DNA from: Lenzites betulinus
Taxonomy: Eukaryota > Basidiomycota > Agaricomycetes > Polyporales > Polyporaceae
Length of the DNA stretch: 23,332 nt
Reading direction: 5' to 3'
Assembly (NCBI GenBank): GCA_022264855.1
Contig: JABYQU010000097.1
Coordinates: forward strand, 1 to 23,332
Shown: in pieces, positions 1-9,428 of the stretch
Layout: every line of letters starts with the position of its first letter
Position numbering within the stretch: position 1 is the stretch's first letter
The notes under the pieces: model-generated
The model's input: only the letters and a program-made list of their open reading frames with translations
Told to the model about the DNA's origin: nothing
The model's database searches: none
Position numbers and translations under genes: made by a program

Positions 1-1717
1 TCATCACGCACCTCGGCATCCTCGACCACTCGACCTGCCTCCTCCTCATGCTCAAGGACAAGTCCATCTGCAGCGCGTCGAGGATGTCGTGTACGAGGTA
101 AGTCGTGGCTGGGCAGTGTGGAACACGGACTAACCATGACGACACGGTGCAGCTCCCCCAGTTCATCTTCTTCGTGATGGCGGAGCTGCAGGACGTGCAG
201 GGGCATCTTGCGCGGGCGTCGTTCAACTGGCGGGACCGGAATGTGTTCGGGTTCTCGACCGCGAAGTGGGCGACGATCAACGAGAAGCGGCGCAACCGCG
301 AGGACTGGCTGAGCGAGGTCGACCCGTTCCTGGACGACTGGGACCAGCCGGCGGTCCGCGAGACGTCGCAGGACATGGACATCGAGAAGCTGACCGTGAT
401 GTTGACGCAGCACCACCGCTACGTCCGGGAGCGCGACGAGCCGATGGAGGACACGACGCCCAAGGCAAGGGCAAGGGCAAGGCGAAGGCCACGGAGGCGC
501 TGGAGGCCGTCAAGCTGGAGCCGGCGATGGCGAAGACCATGAAGTACCTGCTGTTGGTGATGCGGAACAGCGACGACTTCTTCAACGTCGGCCGGAGCAC
601 GGGGTACCGCAACAACCGCGCGCTGGCGATGCAGGTGCGCGCGATGTGGGACGTCATCCGCGACGTCCACGGGCCCATCTACGGCACGGACGCGGGCGAG
701 GAGCTGCACAAGCAGATCCTGCAGTTCTTCACGACATACAGCTCGCTCTCGCCCACGCAGGTGTTCCCGAACGAGGACCTCGTCGCGCTCAAGCGGCGCA
801 CGATGTTCACGAACTGGGATCAAATGCACTTCGCCGAGTTCAAGCGCAACGGCGAGTGGCACGGGTACGACCTCTTCCGCGACATCGGCTCGAACGACAC
901 CTTCTTCGCCCAGCAAAGCCGCATCGTCAACTACACCAAGGACATCGAGGCCGTCGTGTCCAAGGTGATGTCCGTCTCCGTCGCTCAGCACGACCCTTCG
1001 GCGCGGCCATCTCCGGCAACACGGACAAGGAGGGGCTCATGCTGGCCACCCCGGTCGCAGAGGCTCTCGATGTCCTCACCCAGGTACGCCCCCATCGCGC
1101 CCTGCTCTCTCATTCCCTCTTCGCGCCGCGCTCACTCATTCCCTCTTCGCACACACGCTGACACTTGTCCTTGTCCCTCTCTTCTGCAGGCCCTCGTCCA
1201 GAACGCGTCGCGCCAGGAAGCGCGTCTGCTCGCCGCGAGCCCCCTCCCCGTCGTCCTCCGCCACAACCACCTCCAGAAGGACTTCACACGGCCCTTCAAA
1301 GAGTCCATCGACGACCCCGACCACTACACGCACCTCACCGACTTCCGCGACAACGACGAGGTCAGGTACCAGAAGTATCTCAACCTCGTCGTCGAAAAGT
1401 TCGGGGAGGAGGGGTACAAGAACCCCTCCAGTACGCGTACCCGCAGGACATCGCCGAGGACCTCGCGAGGGTTCTCGAGGAGGACGACGACGACGACACC
1501 TCCTCCCACCGACGGACGGCGACCCCCCCGCCCGAGCAACGGCCTCCGCACGACGATGAGGAGGACGAGGAGCCCGCTCCGTCGGCCCCCCGCCGCGGCA
1601 TGCTCATGGATCTCTCCCAGCGCCCTCGCGCACCCCCGCCCGACACCGAGGACGTCGAGATGGAGCCTCCCTCGCAGCCCGCGCCCTCGCAGCCCGCGCC
1701 CTCCCAGCCCGCGCCCT

Positions 1718-1725
1718 CCCAGCCC
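1718..1725. repeat. Putative target-site duplication, left copy
   Basis: CCCAGCCC here matches 4283-4290 on the other side of the element. The target is itself a tandem repeat in which CCCAGCCC recurs in some units, so the duplication could partly reflect the target. A 7-bp duplication with the element starting at 1725 fits equally well. Confidence 0.6.
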
Positions 1726-2186
1726 AGCCCCTGTTGTAGTTCTGATGTATCAGGAACCGTTTAGGACTCCGCGCCGCTTTACATCAGGAACAGGAAGTGT
1801 TCCTGATGTATCACGGGCGGCCGGGAGCGCCAGCGCTGCCCTCCGGGACCTGCCTAATATGGTAGGCAGGCCCGGGGACAGCGCTGGCGCCCCGGGGGCC
1901 TCTAATCTCTTATCTCTCAATAGATTATGTCTTATCTCATCTCCCTGGGGCTTTCCCGCGCGCGCCTGTGCCTCCCTCGCAGCCACATCCCGATTAGGCA
2001 GGTGCACTCTTGTCCTCCCTCCCTTGCCTGCCTGCTTCGCCTCGTTCTCGCTCAGTTCCTGGCCGATTCGCCCCAAAACTAGCGCGTCTTACTCGGGCGA
2101 TCTCAGGCTACAATCGAGCGCAAACGCAATGATAATTGGGTAAGTACTGATCGTGCTACAGGAGATACAGTGAAAGTGCAGAAGAG

Positions 2187-2228
2187 GGCGACAAAGAACG
2201 GGCGATATCTCGTCCGTTCTTTGTCGCC
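2187..2228. repeat. 42-bp palindrome inside left arm
   Basis: GGCGACAAAGAACGG pairs with CCGTTCTTTGTCGCC around a GCGATATCTCGT centre. A related palindrome occurs at about 3779-3820 in the right arm with a few mismatches. Confidence 0.85.
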
Positions 2229-2463
2229 TCGGCGCGCAAAGTACTTTCCCATGACGGGGTAAGCAAGCGCGTTAGAACGAGCCGTCATGCGCGCGAATCG
2301 GCCGACGGACGGTGGAGCTGCGCTCCGCCCACCCCGGGGGAGTGCAGCTCCTCCTCCTGTGCTTGTATTTGATTCGTTTTTGCTTGCACTGGCTTTATTC
2401 GTTCACTCATACACTCTACTCCACAGGTAAAACGTCCTCTGAACAAACTACACCCCACAGACA

Positions 2464-2512
2464 CGTCGAGGAGGGTGGGTAGTAGTCCCACTACTACCCA
2501 CCTTCCTCGACG
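2464..2512. repeat. 49-bp hairpin inside left arm
   Basis: CGTCGAGGAGGGTGGGTAGT pairs with ACTACCCACCTTCCTCGACG with one G-T mismatch. The counterpart lies at 3494-3542. Confidence 0.88.
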
Positions 2513-2620
2513 CATAGCGCAGCCGTCTCTGCGCGTATCGCCGCGGAAAATGTACCGCCAGAAAGCGGCGGAACGCAGCTTTCTTTCGGTACCTTTTGCG
2601 CGGCGACGCGATCACGTAGC

Positions 2621-3382
2621 GCGTCGCTGTTGATATGTGCTCCTCCTGCCTCCCAGCTGCATCCCCTCCCCTTCCACCTCTTCACAGGAGCTGTGATATG
2701 CTGACATCATGTGTATAAACATCTAATGTAGTGTATACATCTATTAAATGATACATTACATGCATCTGAACTGCACAAACAACAAAACTGAGCAAAACTG
2801 AGCAAAACTGTGAGTTTTGCACACTACTTTTGCTGCTACATAGCTAGTTACAAGTCCAATATATTTATACATCATCCACATCGATAGACATCGTTTATAG
2901 CTTCCAGACAAGCCCAAGAACATAAAAATCGGCCAAGAACTCGGATTGCTATGCTACACAGTGTTCTACAGAGATGTCCAGTAATGTACAGTACATCCAA
3001 ATTTGCAGAAGTTGCTCGAGACCGTCTTAAGACGGTGGGCGGCTACCTGCATCTGTGCACTGATAACAAAATATCTCCGTCAGTTCCCATCCGTTTCCCT
3101 TGCAATTTCGTTTACCGGTAGCGGTCCCACAACGTATTACTCGTGCCAGCTTTTGTGACAATCGGTGGGGCGGATCGTGCGCAGCAAGGATGTATATTAT
3201 GACTATAGATAAGCAGATTGAACACCCAAACGGGCGCCGATTGTCTTGTACTTTGGTGTACACATAGCGATGGCCTATAAACGTATTTGGAAGAAGACAG
3301 GGTGTGATTTGAAGCGTTTTACATGAATCTATTGATAAAACATCTGGTTACAATGTATAGAACACAGGATAGCCTCTTGCGA
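2621..3382. other. Central, AT-richer, non-coding part of the element
   Basis: This part is markedly more AT-rich than the host DNA. It has three close repeats of the motif AAAACTGAGC near 2785-2815 and a perfect 16-bp palindrome, ACCGTCTTAAGACGGT, at 3021-3036. Only short open frames occur, none with recognisable protein character. I see no gene here. Confidence 0.7.
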
Positions 3383-4282
3383 AGGTTTCTGCGGTCGAAT
3401 CGCCGCACAAAAGGCACCGTTGGAACGCTGTGCTGCACTGCGTTCTGACGGTGCCTTCTGCGCCGCGATACGCGCAGAACTGGCAGTGCTATGCGTCGAG
3501 GAAGGTGGGTAGTAGTCCCACTACTTCCCACCCTCCTCGACGAGGTTCTAGCCCTTGTTTTGATTGTAAAACGTCTTTCCTGTAGCATAGAATGTATTAG
3601 TAACTAAATGAAACGAATGCGAGCCAAATTGAACGACATATGAGCATAAGAGGTGGAGCTGCACTCCCCCCGGGGTGGGCGGAGCGCAGCTCCACCGTCC
3701 GTCGGCCGATTCGCGCGCATGACGGCTCGTTCGAACCCGCTGGACTCCCTCGTCATGGGAAAGCTATTCGCGCGCCGAGGCGACAAGGAACGGACGAGAT
3801 ATCGCCCGTTCTTTGTTGCCTCTTGTGCACTTTCACTGTATCTCCTGTAGCACGATCAGTACTTACCTAATTCCCGTCCAGTTTGCGCACGATTGTAGCG
3901 TAGGTACATCCGAGTAACATGCGCTAGTTTTGAAGCGAATCGACCGAGAACCGAGCGAGGGAGAGGCGGAGGAAGCAGCAGGGGGGTGTGGCTGAGGGCA
4001 AACTTGCCTAATTGGGATGTGGCTGAGAGGGAGGCACAGGCGCGCGCGGGAAAGTCCCGGGGAGATGAGATAAGGCCATTATCTGTGTTAGATAAGAGAT
4101 TAGAGGCCCCCGGGGGTGCCAGCACTGTCCCCCGGGCCTGCCTACCATATTAGGCAGGTCCCGGAGGGCAGCGCTGGCGCTCCCGGCCGCCCGTGATACA
4201 TCAGGAACACTTCCTGTTCCTGATGTAAAGCAGCGCGGAGTCCTAAACGGTTCCTGATACATCAGGAGTACATCAGCTGGTG
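3383..4282 (-). repeat. Right terminal inverted repeat arm
   Basis: Read on the minus strand, this arm repeats the order of motifs in the left arm: the end hairpin, the GC-rich palindromes, the GTAAGTACTGATCGTGCTAC stretch, the 42-bp palindrome, the AGCTGCGCTCCGCCCACCCC block and the CGTCGAGGA hairpin. Small indels and substitutions distinguish the two arms, so the element is not freshly generated. Confidence 0.85.
3494..3542. repeat. 49-bp hairpin inside right arm
   Basis: CGTCGAGGAAGGTGGGTAGT pairs imperfectly with ACTTCCCACCCTCCTCGACG. It sits at the equivalent place to the hairpin at 2464-2512. Confidence 0.85.
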
Positions 4283-4290
4283 CCCAGCCC
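4283..4290. repeat. Putative target-site duplication, right copy
   Basis: CCCAGCCC directly follows the right end of the element and leads back into the coding sequence GCGCCCTCCC. It matches 1718-1725. Confidence 0.6.
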
Positions 4291-4480
4291 GCGCCCTCCC
4301 AGCCCCCGTACCCCCCGGCCCAGCGCCCCCCTGCCCGCTCGCCCTCCCCTCAGCCTCCCAAATGGCGGGGCAGACGACGATTCCGCTCTCGTCGCAGGAG
4401 CTTCGCGACATAGAGGCATGGGCCCCGCAGAACGGCAGCGGCATTGGTGGTAAGTATACATCATTTCGTCACAGGACAGC

Positions 4481-4623
4481 TGTCTCTCCGTCGGCAGCGC
4501 CGTTGGAGAGACACCCAAGAAATGGCCCGCAGGCCTGTCTCTCCATCGGCACTGCCGTTCGAGAGACAGGTCGATCGGGGCCCTCAGGCGTGTCTCTCCA
4601 TCGGCACTGCCGTCAGAGAGACA
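4481..4623. repeat. 33-bp palindrome array, 3 units, in an intron (copy 1)
   Basis: Units lie at 4481-4513, 4536-4568 and 4591-4623, exactly 55 bp apart. Each opens TGTCTCTCC, has a CGGCA-N-TGCCG type core (the first unit has CGGCAGCGCCG) and closes with GAGAGACA. The 22-bp spacers are unlike each other. The array fills most of the intron 4450-4660 of the ParB-like gene copy. Confidence 0.92.
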
Positions 4624-4879
4624 CTCTCGTTTCCTACATCGTTACTCATTTCCTTCGCAGACACTCAGGCAATCGAGGACCCCATGAACATCGACGCCAA
4701 CCCAGAGCTCCCCCCGACCACCCGCGTCCCAGAGACCATCGTCGAGGAGGACACCGCCCCCGACATGCAGGACATCCGTCCCTCCGTTGGCCCGTCCGCT
4801 ACCCCGCAGGAGCAAGCTGCCGGCACCCCCAAGCCTCCGCCAGCCCCTCGCAAACGTCCCCGCGCCAACACCGCCAGTA

Positions 4880-4945
4880 CGTCCCTCTCCCTTCCCCTCC
4901 GCTCCCCCACCCACTCACCCACCCACTCACCCACCCACTCACTCA
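4880..4945 (+). repeat. CACTCACCCA-type microsatellite in an intron
   Basis: The intron 4877-4948 is largely a run of CCCACTCA-like units. The copy 2 intron 19133-19202 is two bases shorter within this run, so the tract differs between copies. No function is apparent. Confidence 0.7.
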
Positions 4946-5184
4946 CAGACTCCACAGCCTCCGCATCGCAGCGTTCGCCCCCCCACAAGCGCAACACGCC
5001 CGCTCCCCCCGCTCGCCACCAGCAGCAGCCCGTCGCCAGCTCCTCCCGCTCGACCCGCCAGCGCTCCGCCGCAGCAGCCGCGAGGCCCGACAAGGACGTC
5101 GACAAGGACAACGACCCCGCTCCCCGCACCCGCACCCCGCCCCTCCCCGGTATCCCTCCCCCCGCACCCACGGACTACGATTAG

Positions 5185-6507
5185 GTAGCCGCACTTAGCA
5201 TCCCCCCCGCGCATCGCGCCCCGCGCATCGCACTTCGCGTACAGTAGACTCACCGCATAGTCCCTCTACTCGTACTGTCTCATACTGTTACCCCCGCCCC
5301 CCACATGTACTGCTTCTAGCCAGCCTAGAGTACATCGTTGACTTACCCTTCTCCTCGTCGGCTCCGGGCGCGCGGCCTCGGCCCCTCACTTACGTTCTCC
5401 TTGCCTTCCCATATCCTTGCATACCACCTCCCCCTTTAACAATATATCGTCAATCATCATCTGGCCACATTGCCTCCCACAGCGAGTGAATGTCAAACGT
5501 ATTGATTAGGGTCCTAATTCCTAATTGCATTCCTAATCACACTCGGTCGCCTGCGCCCTCCGTCAGTCCCACCGCCCCATCAACAAGCTGAGTGCATGCA
5601 TCAACGCAGACTAACCACCACCCCCGCATATCGTGCTCCACCCTCCCTGCCTCTTTACTAACATCGTAAGCCATAGCTATCCCTAACCCTGCGCCCCCTC
5701 CTGTGCTTCCCCCTGCTCCGTCCCCACCCTCTCACCTATACCCACTCCCTCTCGCCTTTCTATGTTCTATATCATATCATTCCTCATTCATCCCACTCTC
5801 CTTCCTTTCATCGTTCCTTCTTATCACATATAATATTATATTATCGTCTCTCCCATCTCCGATGACCTTGTCCATACCTCTCCTCCCCGCACCTTATCCC
5901 TCCGCTCTGCACTTTGTATCCCCCTCCACTCCGGAGTTTCTTCCGCCTCCGGAGTTTGTGTTCCCCTCCCCTCCGGACTTCCCCTCCGGACTTCCGCTCC
6001 GGACTTCTCCGGACTTTGTATCCCTCCACATTCTGCATCCACTAAAACACTTCCCTCTATTACCTCCCTCTCACACCCTTTCTTCTCCGCTCTCTCCGTA
6101 CGCATTATTCGTTTTCTCACCCCACCTCCGCCCACTATCCCCGCCCTCTTCCAACTCTAATACAGTCCACTTATTTCATCATCGTCCTCCCAATCCATCC
6201 ACCCATCAAATCTCAGTAGCCAATCTCATCTCCATCCGCAATCTCAGATCGTAATCTCAATGTCTCATTTCAAATCCCAACACCTGATCGTCGTCACCAC
6301 ACAGCCTCCGGCCTTCTCCTCGCTTCCCATTTCAAATTCCCTTAAAAGTTTATTCCCTATCTGTCAGCCTCCGCACTTCCGCGCTTCGCCCACCTCTCTC
6401 CCCGGCACTTCTCTGCTTCTCTCCCCCACACTTCTCTGCTTCTCTGCTTCTCTCCCTTGCTCCTGCGCTCCTTCTCTCCCTCCTTCAACCCCCCACACTC
6501 TCCTTCC
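5185..6507 (+). other. Intergenic region between ParB-like gene and gene 2 (copy 1)
   Basis: About 1.3 kb separates the stop of the ParB-like gene from the chosen start of gene 2. It is strongly pyrimidine-rich on this strand, as expected for a fungal 3' flank followed by a CT-rich promoter and leader. Six CTCCGG-containing units lie at 5929-6017. A 183-codon open frame at 5703-6254 is rich in Ser, Pro and Leu and merely reads the CT bias, so I do not call it a gene. The equivalent region in copy 2 is 19451-20746. Confidence 0.7.
5929..6017. repeat. TCCGGA-motif cluster upstream of gene 2 (copy 1)
   Basis: CTCCGG-containing units start near 5929, 5947, 5971, 5984, 5997 and 6007, most followed by ACTT or AGTT. 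TCCGGA is self-complementary, so this could be a multimeric protein-binding site or a decayed minisatellite. The same cluster is at 20168-20256 in copy 2. It lies about 500 bp before the gene 2 start. Confidence 0.7.
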
Positions 6508-8878
6508 ATGTCTGTGTCTTCCATCGACGACGATCTCGACCTCCAAGATCTCCTCGACAACGCCCATGTCGCCCACCATCCTGGGTAAGTCTTTCCCCAT
6601 TCCATCCCTCGCCCCTCCCCCCCTCTCGTTGCTTCCCCTTCCGATGGCACTCATGCCTTCCATAGCCACCCTCAGGGCTCCCATGCATTCTCAAATGACG
6701 ACAATCCCATTCCTGCCACAAACGCCCCCTCCTTCGCCCTAGACCTCGCTGCCATCCCAGACACCCTCGACGCCGACGACGCTGGCAACCAAGACATCCT
6801 CGACCTCGCCATCCTCCAGGCAGCCCAGCCCAACCAACACTATATCGACACCTACCACGACGCGCCGGCCTACAATCTCCACCTCACCCACCTTCGACAT
6901 CTCCATGACCGCGGTGACAAGCGCGCCGCCGCCGCCCTTTTGACCCGCAAGAATACCCTCATCCTCGACCCCGAGTTCGTTTACCCCCACCTGGACAACA
7001 ATATCGCCTGGCAGGTGTATCAGGTACGCCCCTCCATTGCAGCTCCCCCCACTTGCCCCCTCAACTCCAGCCATCTCCCCTCGCTCACAGCACCGACTCG
7101 ACTATTACTGTCGAGTCCCCAACGACATCGGCTTCAACGCCGTCCTTCCCAACATGCAAGACCCTGACGTCCAACATCCAGTAGGCTGGACATTCAAGAT
7201 GACGTTCAAGAAGCGTTACATCTCCTACCCCGGCGACATCAAGGTCCTCGCCTTCAACCCTCGAGGTGCGATGCTGTACATCGGTCAGTCCCACGACAAC
7301 GAGTCTGTCTGGTGGACCCTCTTCCCCCGCCAAGCACTCGAGCCGTACCCATCAGTCGAGCTCATGACTGCTGACACCGGTCCGTCGACCATGGATCCCC
7401 TCCTCGCCCGCATCAACATTGCATGTCTGCTGTACATGATGCACAAATCAGGCTACACGAACTTCTACCTCCGCACCCGCTACCCCGACGTCTCCTCCAA
7501 TGCTGCGTTTACAGCGCATGTCGGCGATCTCCTGTAAGTCCCCCCCTCTGTTTGTGCATGTCATCTCATTCAAACCACCGCCTGCTGCAGAGACATCGAC
7601 CCCATGGAGTTCTCAACAGAGCAGCTTGGTGCGTTGCAGGAGACCATCGTGCGGCTGTACCCGTCCTGGTGGGCGAACGCTCCGGCCTCTTACAAGCACC
7701 CGCTGCTTGAAGGCAGGGTCCCTGCGGCTGTCGTCCTCAAATACGGCCAGGACCGGCATGTGTGCAACCCCCCCACAGCGGCGAACGACGCAGAGCTCTG
7801 GCATCGCAGCTGCGATTTCTCCAAGCTCGCCCGCGTCGCCTTTGCGCTGGCGACCCACTACCGGTGAGCACGCCCCCATGGACGCTTCGCCTGCTCTGTC
7901 TGGTGTGCGCCGACTGACTGCTATCGCTGTAGGGTGTCCCCTGTCCAGTCCTGGAACCCCATCGACCCGCAGACCATCGTGAACGCCCACCCTGTGATCT
8001 ACACCACCGCAGATCCAGAGACACGCGAGGTAGTGGAGGACCTTGCGAACTACCCACTCCACGACGGAGACGAACGCGAAATACAAGTGTTCGGCCCCAG
8101 CGGCCGCCGCATACCCCGCCACAGCGTCACGTACTTCGACCCATACGAGCCCTGCGCTGTGCTCCAGAACCTCGGCGTGGTCTCGCAGCTGTTCGCCAGC
8201 CAGCCCACCCACAACAATATCTGGACATACGACGAGGATGGCGCCATTGTGCGAGACCGGGGCCCCGCCAACCAGGACGAAGGCGAGGTCGACGCTATGC
8301 TGGATGGGATCGACCCGCCATCCGTGCACCTCTATCCGATGGGCTTCACCCGTCATGGGCAGTGGCAGGCGAACGGCGTCATCGACCCCTTGCGCCGCCA
8401 CATCTCCGCCATCTCGCGCTCTCTCAAGCAGCACGAGGGAGGGAGCGCCGCGGTCGAGGGCATCAAGAGTCAGTGCTACAATAATATAGCACACTATACG
8501 CGCCACTCCGCCCGCCACCACATCGCGCAGCGCGGCGTGCTCACTGGGACGACTGGAGGTGCCTGGGCCAAGACCAACAAGGCGCGTGCGACGGCGACGG
8601 CCCTCTTCGCGTCGTGTTCTCTCAGCAACCCTCACACCGATCTGTGTGGGCAGCTCGAGCGCGCTGACCAGACGTTTCCTCGATTCGAAAACGTCTACAC
8701 TGTGCACCTGCAGCGTCTCGATCCTGACAACTGCACTGGGCGACAGCTGTACCTCAAGGTGATGATGCCTTTGTCCTCCGCCTGCGCGCACCCGACCGTC
8801 CTTGACGCGATCAAGGCAACGAGCAAGGTCTTCAGGCCGGGCGTTTTCCCCGATCTCATGCTCTGGACGACGTATTAA
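6508..8878 (+). CDS. Gene 2, copy 1: protein of unknown family, C-terminally truncated (698 aa)
   Basis: Five exons join in frame: 6508-6584, 6666-7023, 7091-7533, 7591-7863 and 7933-8878, with introns of 57-81 bp and standard splice sites. The start is the ATG opening MSVSSIDDDLDLQDLL, an acidic N-terminus. The product is a soluble-looking protein with many Trp, Tyr, His and Pro residues and no evident signal peptide, membrane segment or metal-ligand cluster. Features seen are a CRVPNDIGFNAVLPNMQD stretch, a GWTFKMTFKKRYISYPGDIK block, and a His/Arg-rich HYTRHSARHHIAQRG segment near the C-terminal side. I do not recognise the family and infer no function. After LMLWTTY the reading hits TAA at 8876-8878, exactly where similarity to copy 2 ends. 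Copy 2 continues for at least 70 more codons, so this protein is cut by the duplication breakpoint. In copy 1 the frame of exon 3 is intact. Confidence 0.8.
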
Positions 8879-9048
8879 ATGTCTCTTTTTGTAACCCTGG
8901 TGGGGGTTAGGGCAGGGTCGGGGTAGGATTTGGCCAAACTGGGGGTTAAAGCAGAGGTTAAGGCAGGGGGAGGATAGAAACAGGGAAAAGAGGGCCAAAA
9001 ACATGATGTGATATATGGGGGAATGTGTGTTATAGCAAGTGCTTGGGG

Positions 9049-9190
9049 TGTCTCTCCATCGGCAATGCCGATGGAGAGACGGGCGGTTAAGGGTGGGTAT
9101 GGAGTCTCTCCAACGGCATTGCCGATGCTGGGACAGCATTATACGTGGACTTGATGGTGTCCCACCATCGGCAATGCCGATGGAGAGACG
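9049..9190. repeat. 33-bp palindrome array, 3 units, intergenic
   Basis: Units start at 9049, 9103 and 9158, that is 54 and 55 bp apart. Two units share the core CGGCAATGCCG and one has CGGCATTGCCG. Outer arms are mixed: the first is CTCTCC with GGAGAG, the third is CCCACC with GGAGAG, so left and right arm types appear to have been exchanged. Confidence 0.9.
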
Positions 9191-9224
9191 CGTCCCAGGG
9201 GAGATATGGAGAGCGGGAATGGTA

Positions 9225-9232
9225 TGACGTCA
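9225..9232. promoter_or_regulatory. TGACGTCA, perfect CRE/ATF-type site
   Basis: This perfect palindrome matches the consensus for ATF/CREB-type bZIP factors. It lies about 200 bp before the ATG at 9429 and 35 bp after the palindrome array. A second perfect copy follows another palindrome array at 11287-11294. Confidence 0.5.
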
Positions 9233-9328
9233 CAGGTGTTCAGATATGGCAATGGACCTGCTGTGTTTTGACATGCCTTTACATAAGTCTTTACATAAGG
9301 ATATGCAGTGCAAGCACGTGTATGTTGG

Positions 9329-9336
9329 TATAAAAA
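9329..9336 (+). promoter_or_regulatory. TATA box of the forward BAH-PHD gene
   Basis: TATAAAAA lies 93 bp before the ATG at 9429, a plausible core promoter with a short leader. Confidence 0.55.
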
Positions 9337-9428
9337 TGGAGCTGCGGCTGTTGAGCAAGGTTCTCTTTGTACCATTGTGTGCACGATCTATTCTTACACT
9401 CCGTTCACACACCCATCTACTCCGAACA

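Larger units (their letters stand above)
1726..2620 (+). repeat. Left terminal inverted repeat arm
   Basis: This arm pairs with the reverse complement of about 3383-4282. Matching is strongest over roughly 1738-1960 and 2130-2350 and is looser further in, up to about 2620. It includes a hairpin at 1781-1809 (ACATCAGGAACA against TGTTCCTGATGT) and GC-rich palindromes around 1850-1900. Confidence 0.85.
1726..4282. mobile_element. Non-autonomous TIR (foldback-like) DNA element, about 2.56 kb
   Basis: Comparison with the uninterrupted copy (18545/18546) defines an insertion of 2,565 bp, made of a 2,557-bp element plus an 8-bp repeat of flanking CCCAGCCC. Its outer arms are long imperfect inverted repeats of about 0.9 kb each. 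The ends are loosely CAGCCCCTG at the left and CACCAGCTG at the right (reverse complement), becoming near identical after about 17 bp. The arms contain several hairpins and repeated TGATGTATCA motifs. No open frame in it resembles a transposase, so it would need enzymes supplied from elsewhere. The 7-8 bp duplication and CA-like ends would suit a hAT-like or Mutator-like element, but the superfamily is not settled. Confidence 0.88.
1..5184 (+). pseudogene. ParB-like gene, 3' part, copy 1, split by an insertion
   Basis: This is the downstream portion (exons 8-12) of the same gene that is complete at 13702-19450. Exons are 1-97 (partial), 153-1083, 1190-1725 joined to 4291-4449, 4661-4876 and 4949-5184, with introns at 98-152, 1084-1189, 4450-4660 and 4877-4948. 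Against copy 2 it lacks one base at five exonic places: 89/90, 464-465, 994-996, 1423-1426 and 4346-4349. Each would shift the frame. A 2.56-kb element also interrupts the Ser-Gln-Pro-Ala-Pro repeat region. The last exon ends in PPAPTDYD and a stop at 5182-5184, whereas copy 2 is two bases shorter there and runs 14 bases further. The insertion would destroy the product. Four of the five deletions lie in homopolymer runs and could be consensus errors. The upstream exons, if present, lie left of the window. Confidence 0.85.
1..8875 (+). repeat. Segmental duplication, copy 1
   Basis: Base 1 corresponds to base 16817 and the match continues to base 8875 (equivalent to 23111), interrupted only by the inserted element at 1726-4282. 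Exons, introns and intergenic DNA all match almost perfectly. Real substitutions are rare, for example in the codon near 1470 (GCG here, GCT in copy 2) and near 4800. Most differences are single-base indels in homopolymers. The left edge lies outside the window. The right edge is abrupt and falls inside gene 2. Confidence 0.95.
8879..9428 (+). other. Intergenic/promoter region after the duplication breakpoint
   Basis: Sequence unique to this side starts at 8876. Bases 8890-8990 are G-rich, with GGGGTTAGGGCAGGG and similar runs that could form G-quadruplexes. The region also holds three 33-bp palindromes (9049-9190), a TGACGTCA site, a CACGTG at 9315-9320 and a TATA box before the BAH-PHD gene. 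No coding sequence is supported. Confidence 0.7.

Noticed and set aside
266..2143. 625-codon plus-strand open frame
   Set aside because: It is an out-of-frame read of ParB-like exons that continues into the inserted element. Arg/Pro/Ser-rich composition marks it as a shadow.
2621..3382. Hidden transposase gene in the inserted element
   Set aside because: Only frames under 80 codons occur in the centre, without transposase-like motifs. The element is best viewed as non-autonomous.
5703..6254. 183-codon open frame in CT-rich DNA (also 20002-20493)
   Set aside because: The translation is dominated by Ser, Pro and Leu, as any pyrimidine-rich strand gives, with no motif. It fits a promoter or leader region better.
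6260..6742. 160-codon open frame overlapping the gene 2 start
   Set aside because: It overlaps exon 1 and intron 1 of gene 2 in another frame and is low in complexity.
8908..8925. Telomere-type TTAGGG sequence
   Set aside because: Only a single exact TTAGGG lies in a loosely G-rich stretch; there is no tandem array, so a telomere relic is not supported.
7613..9139. 508-codon minus-strand open frame (also 21849-23315)
   Set aside because: It is the antisense shadow of gene 2 exons 4-5, and in copy 1 it runs on into palindromes. The sense strand has consistent splice sites and plausible protein composition.
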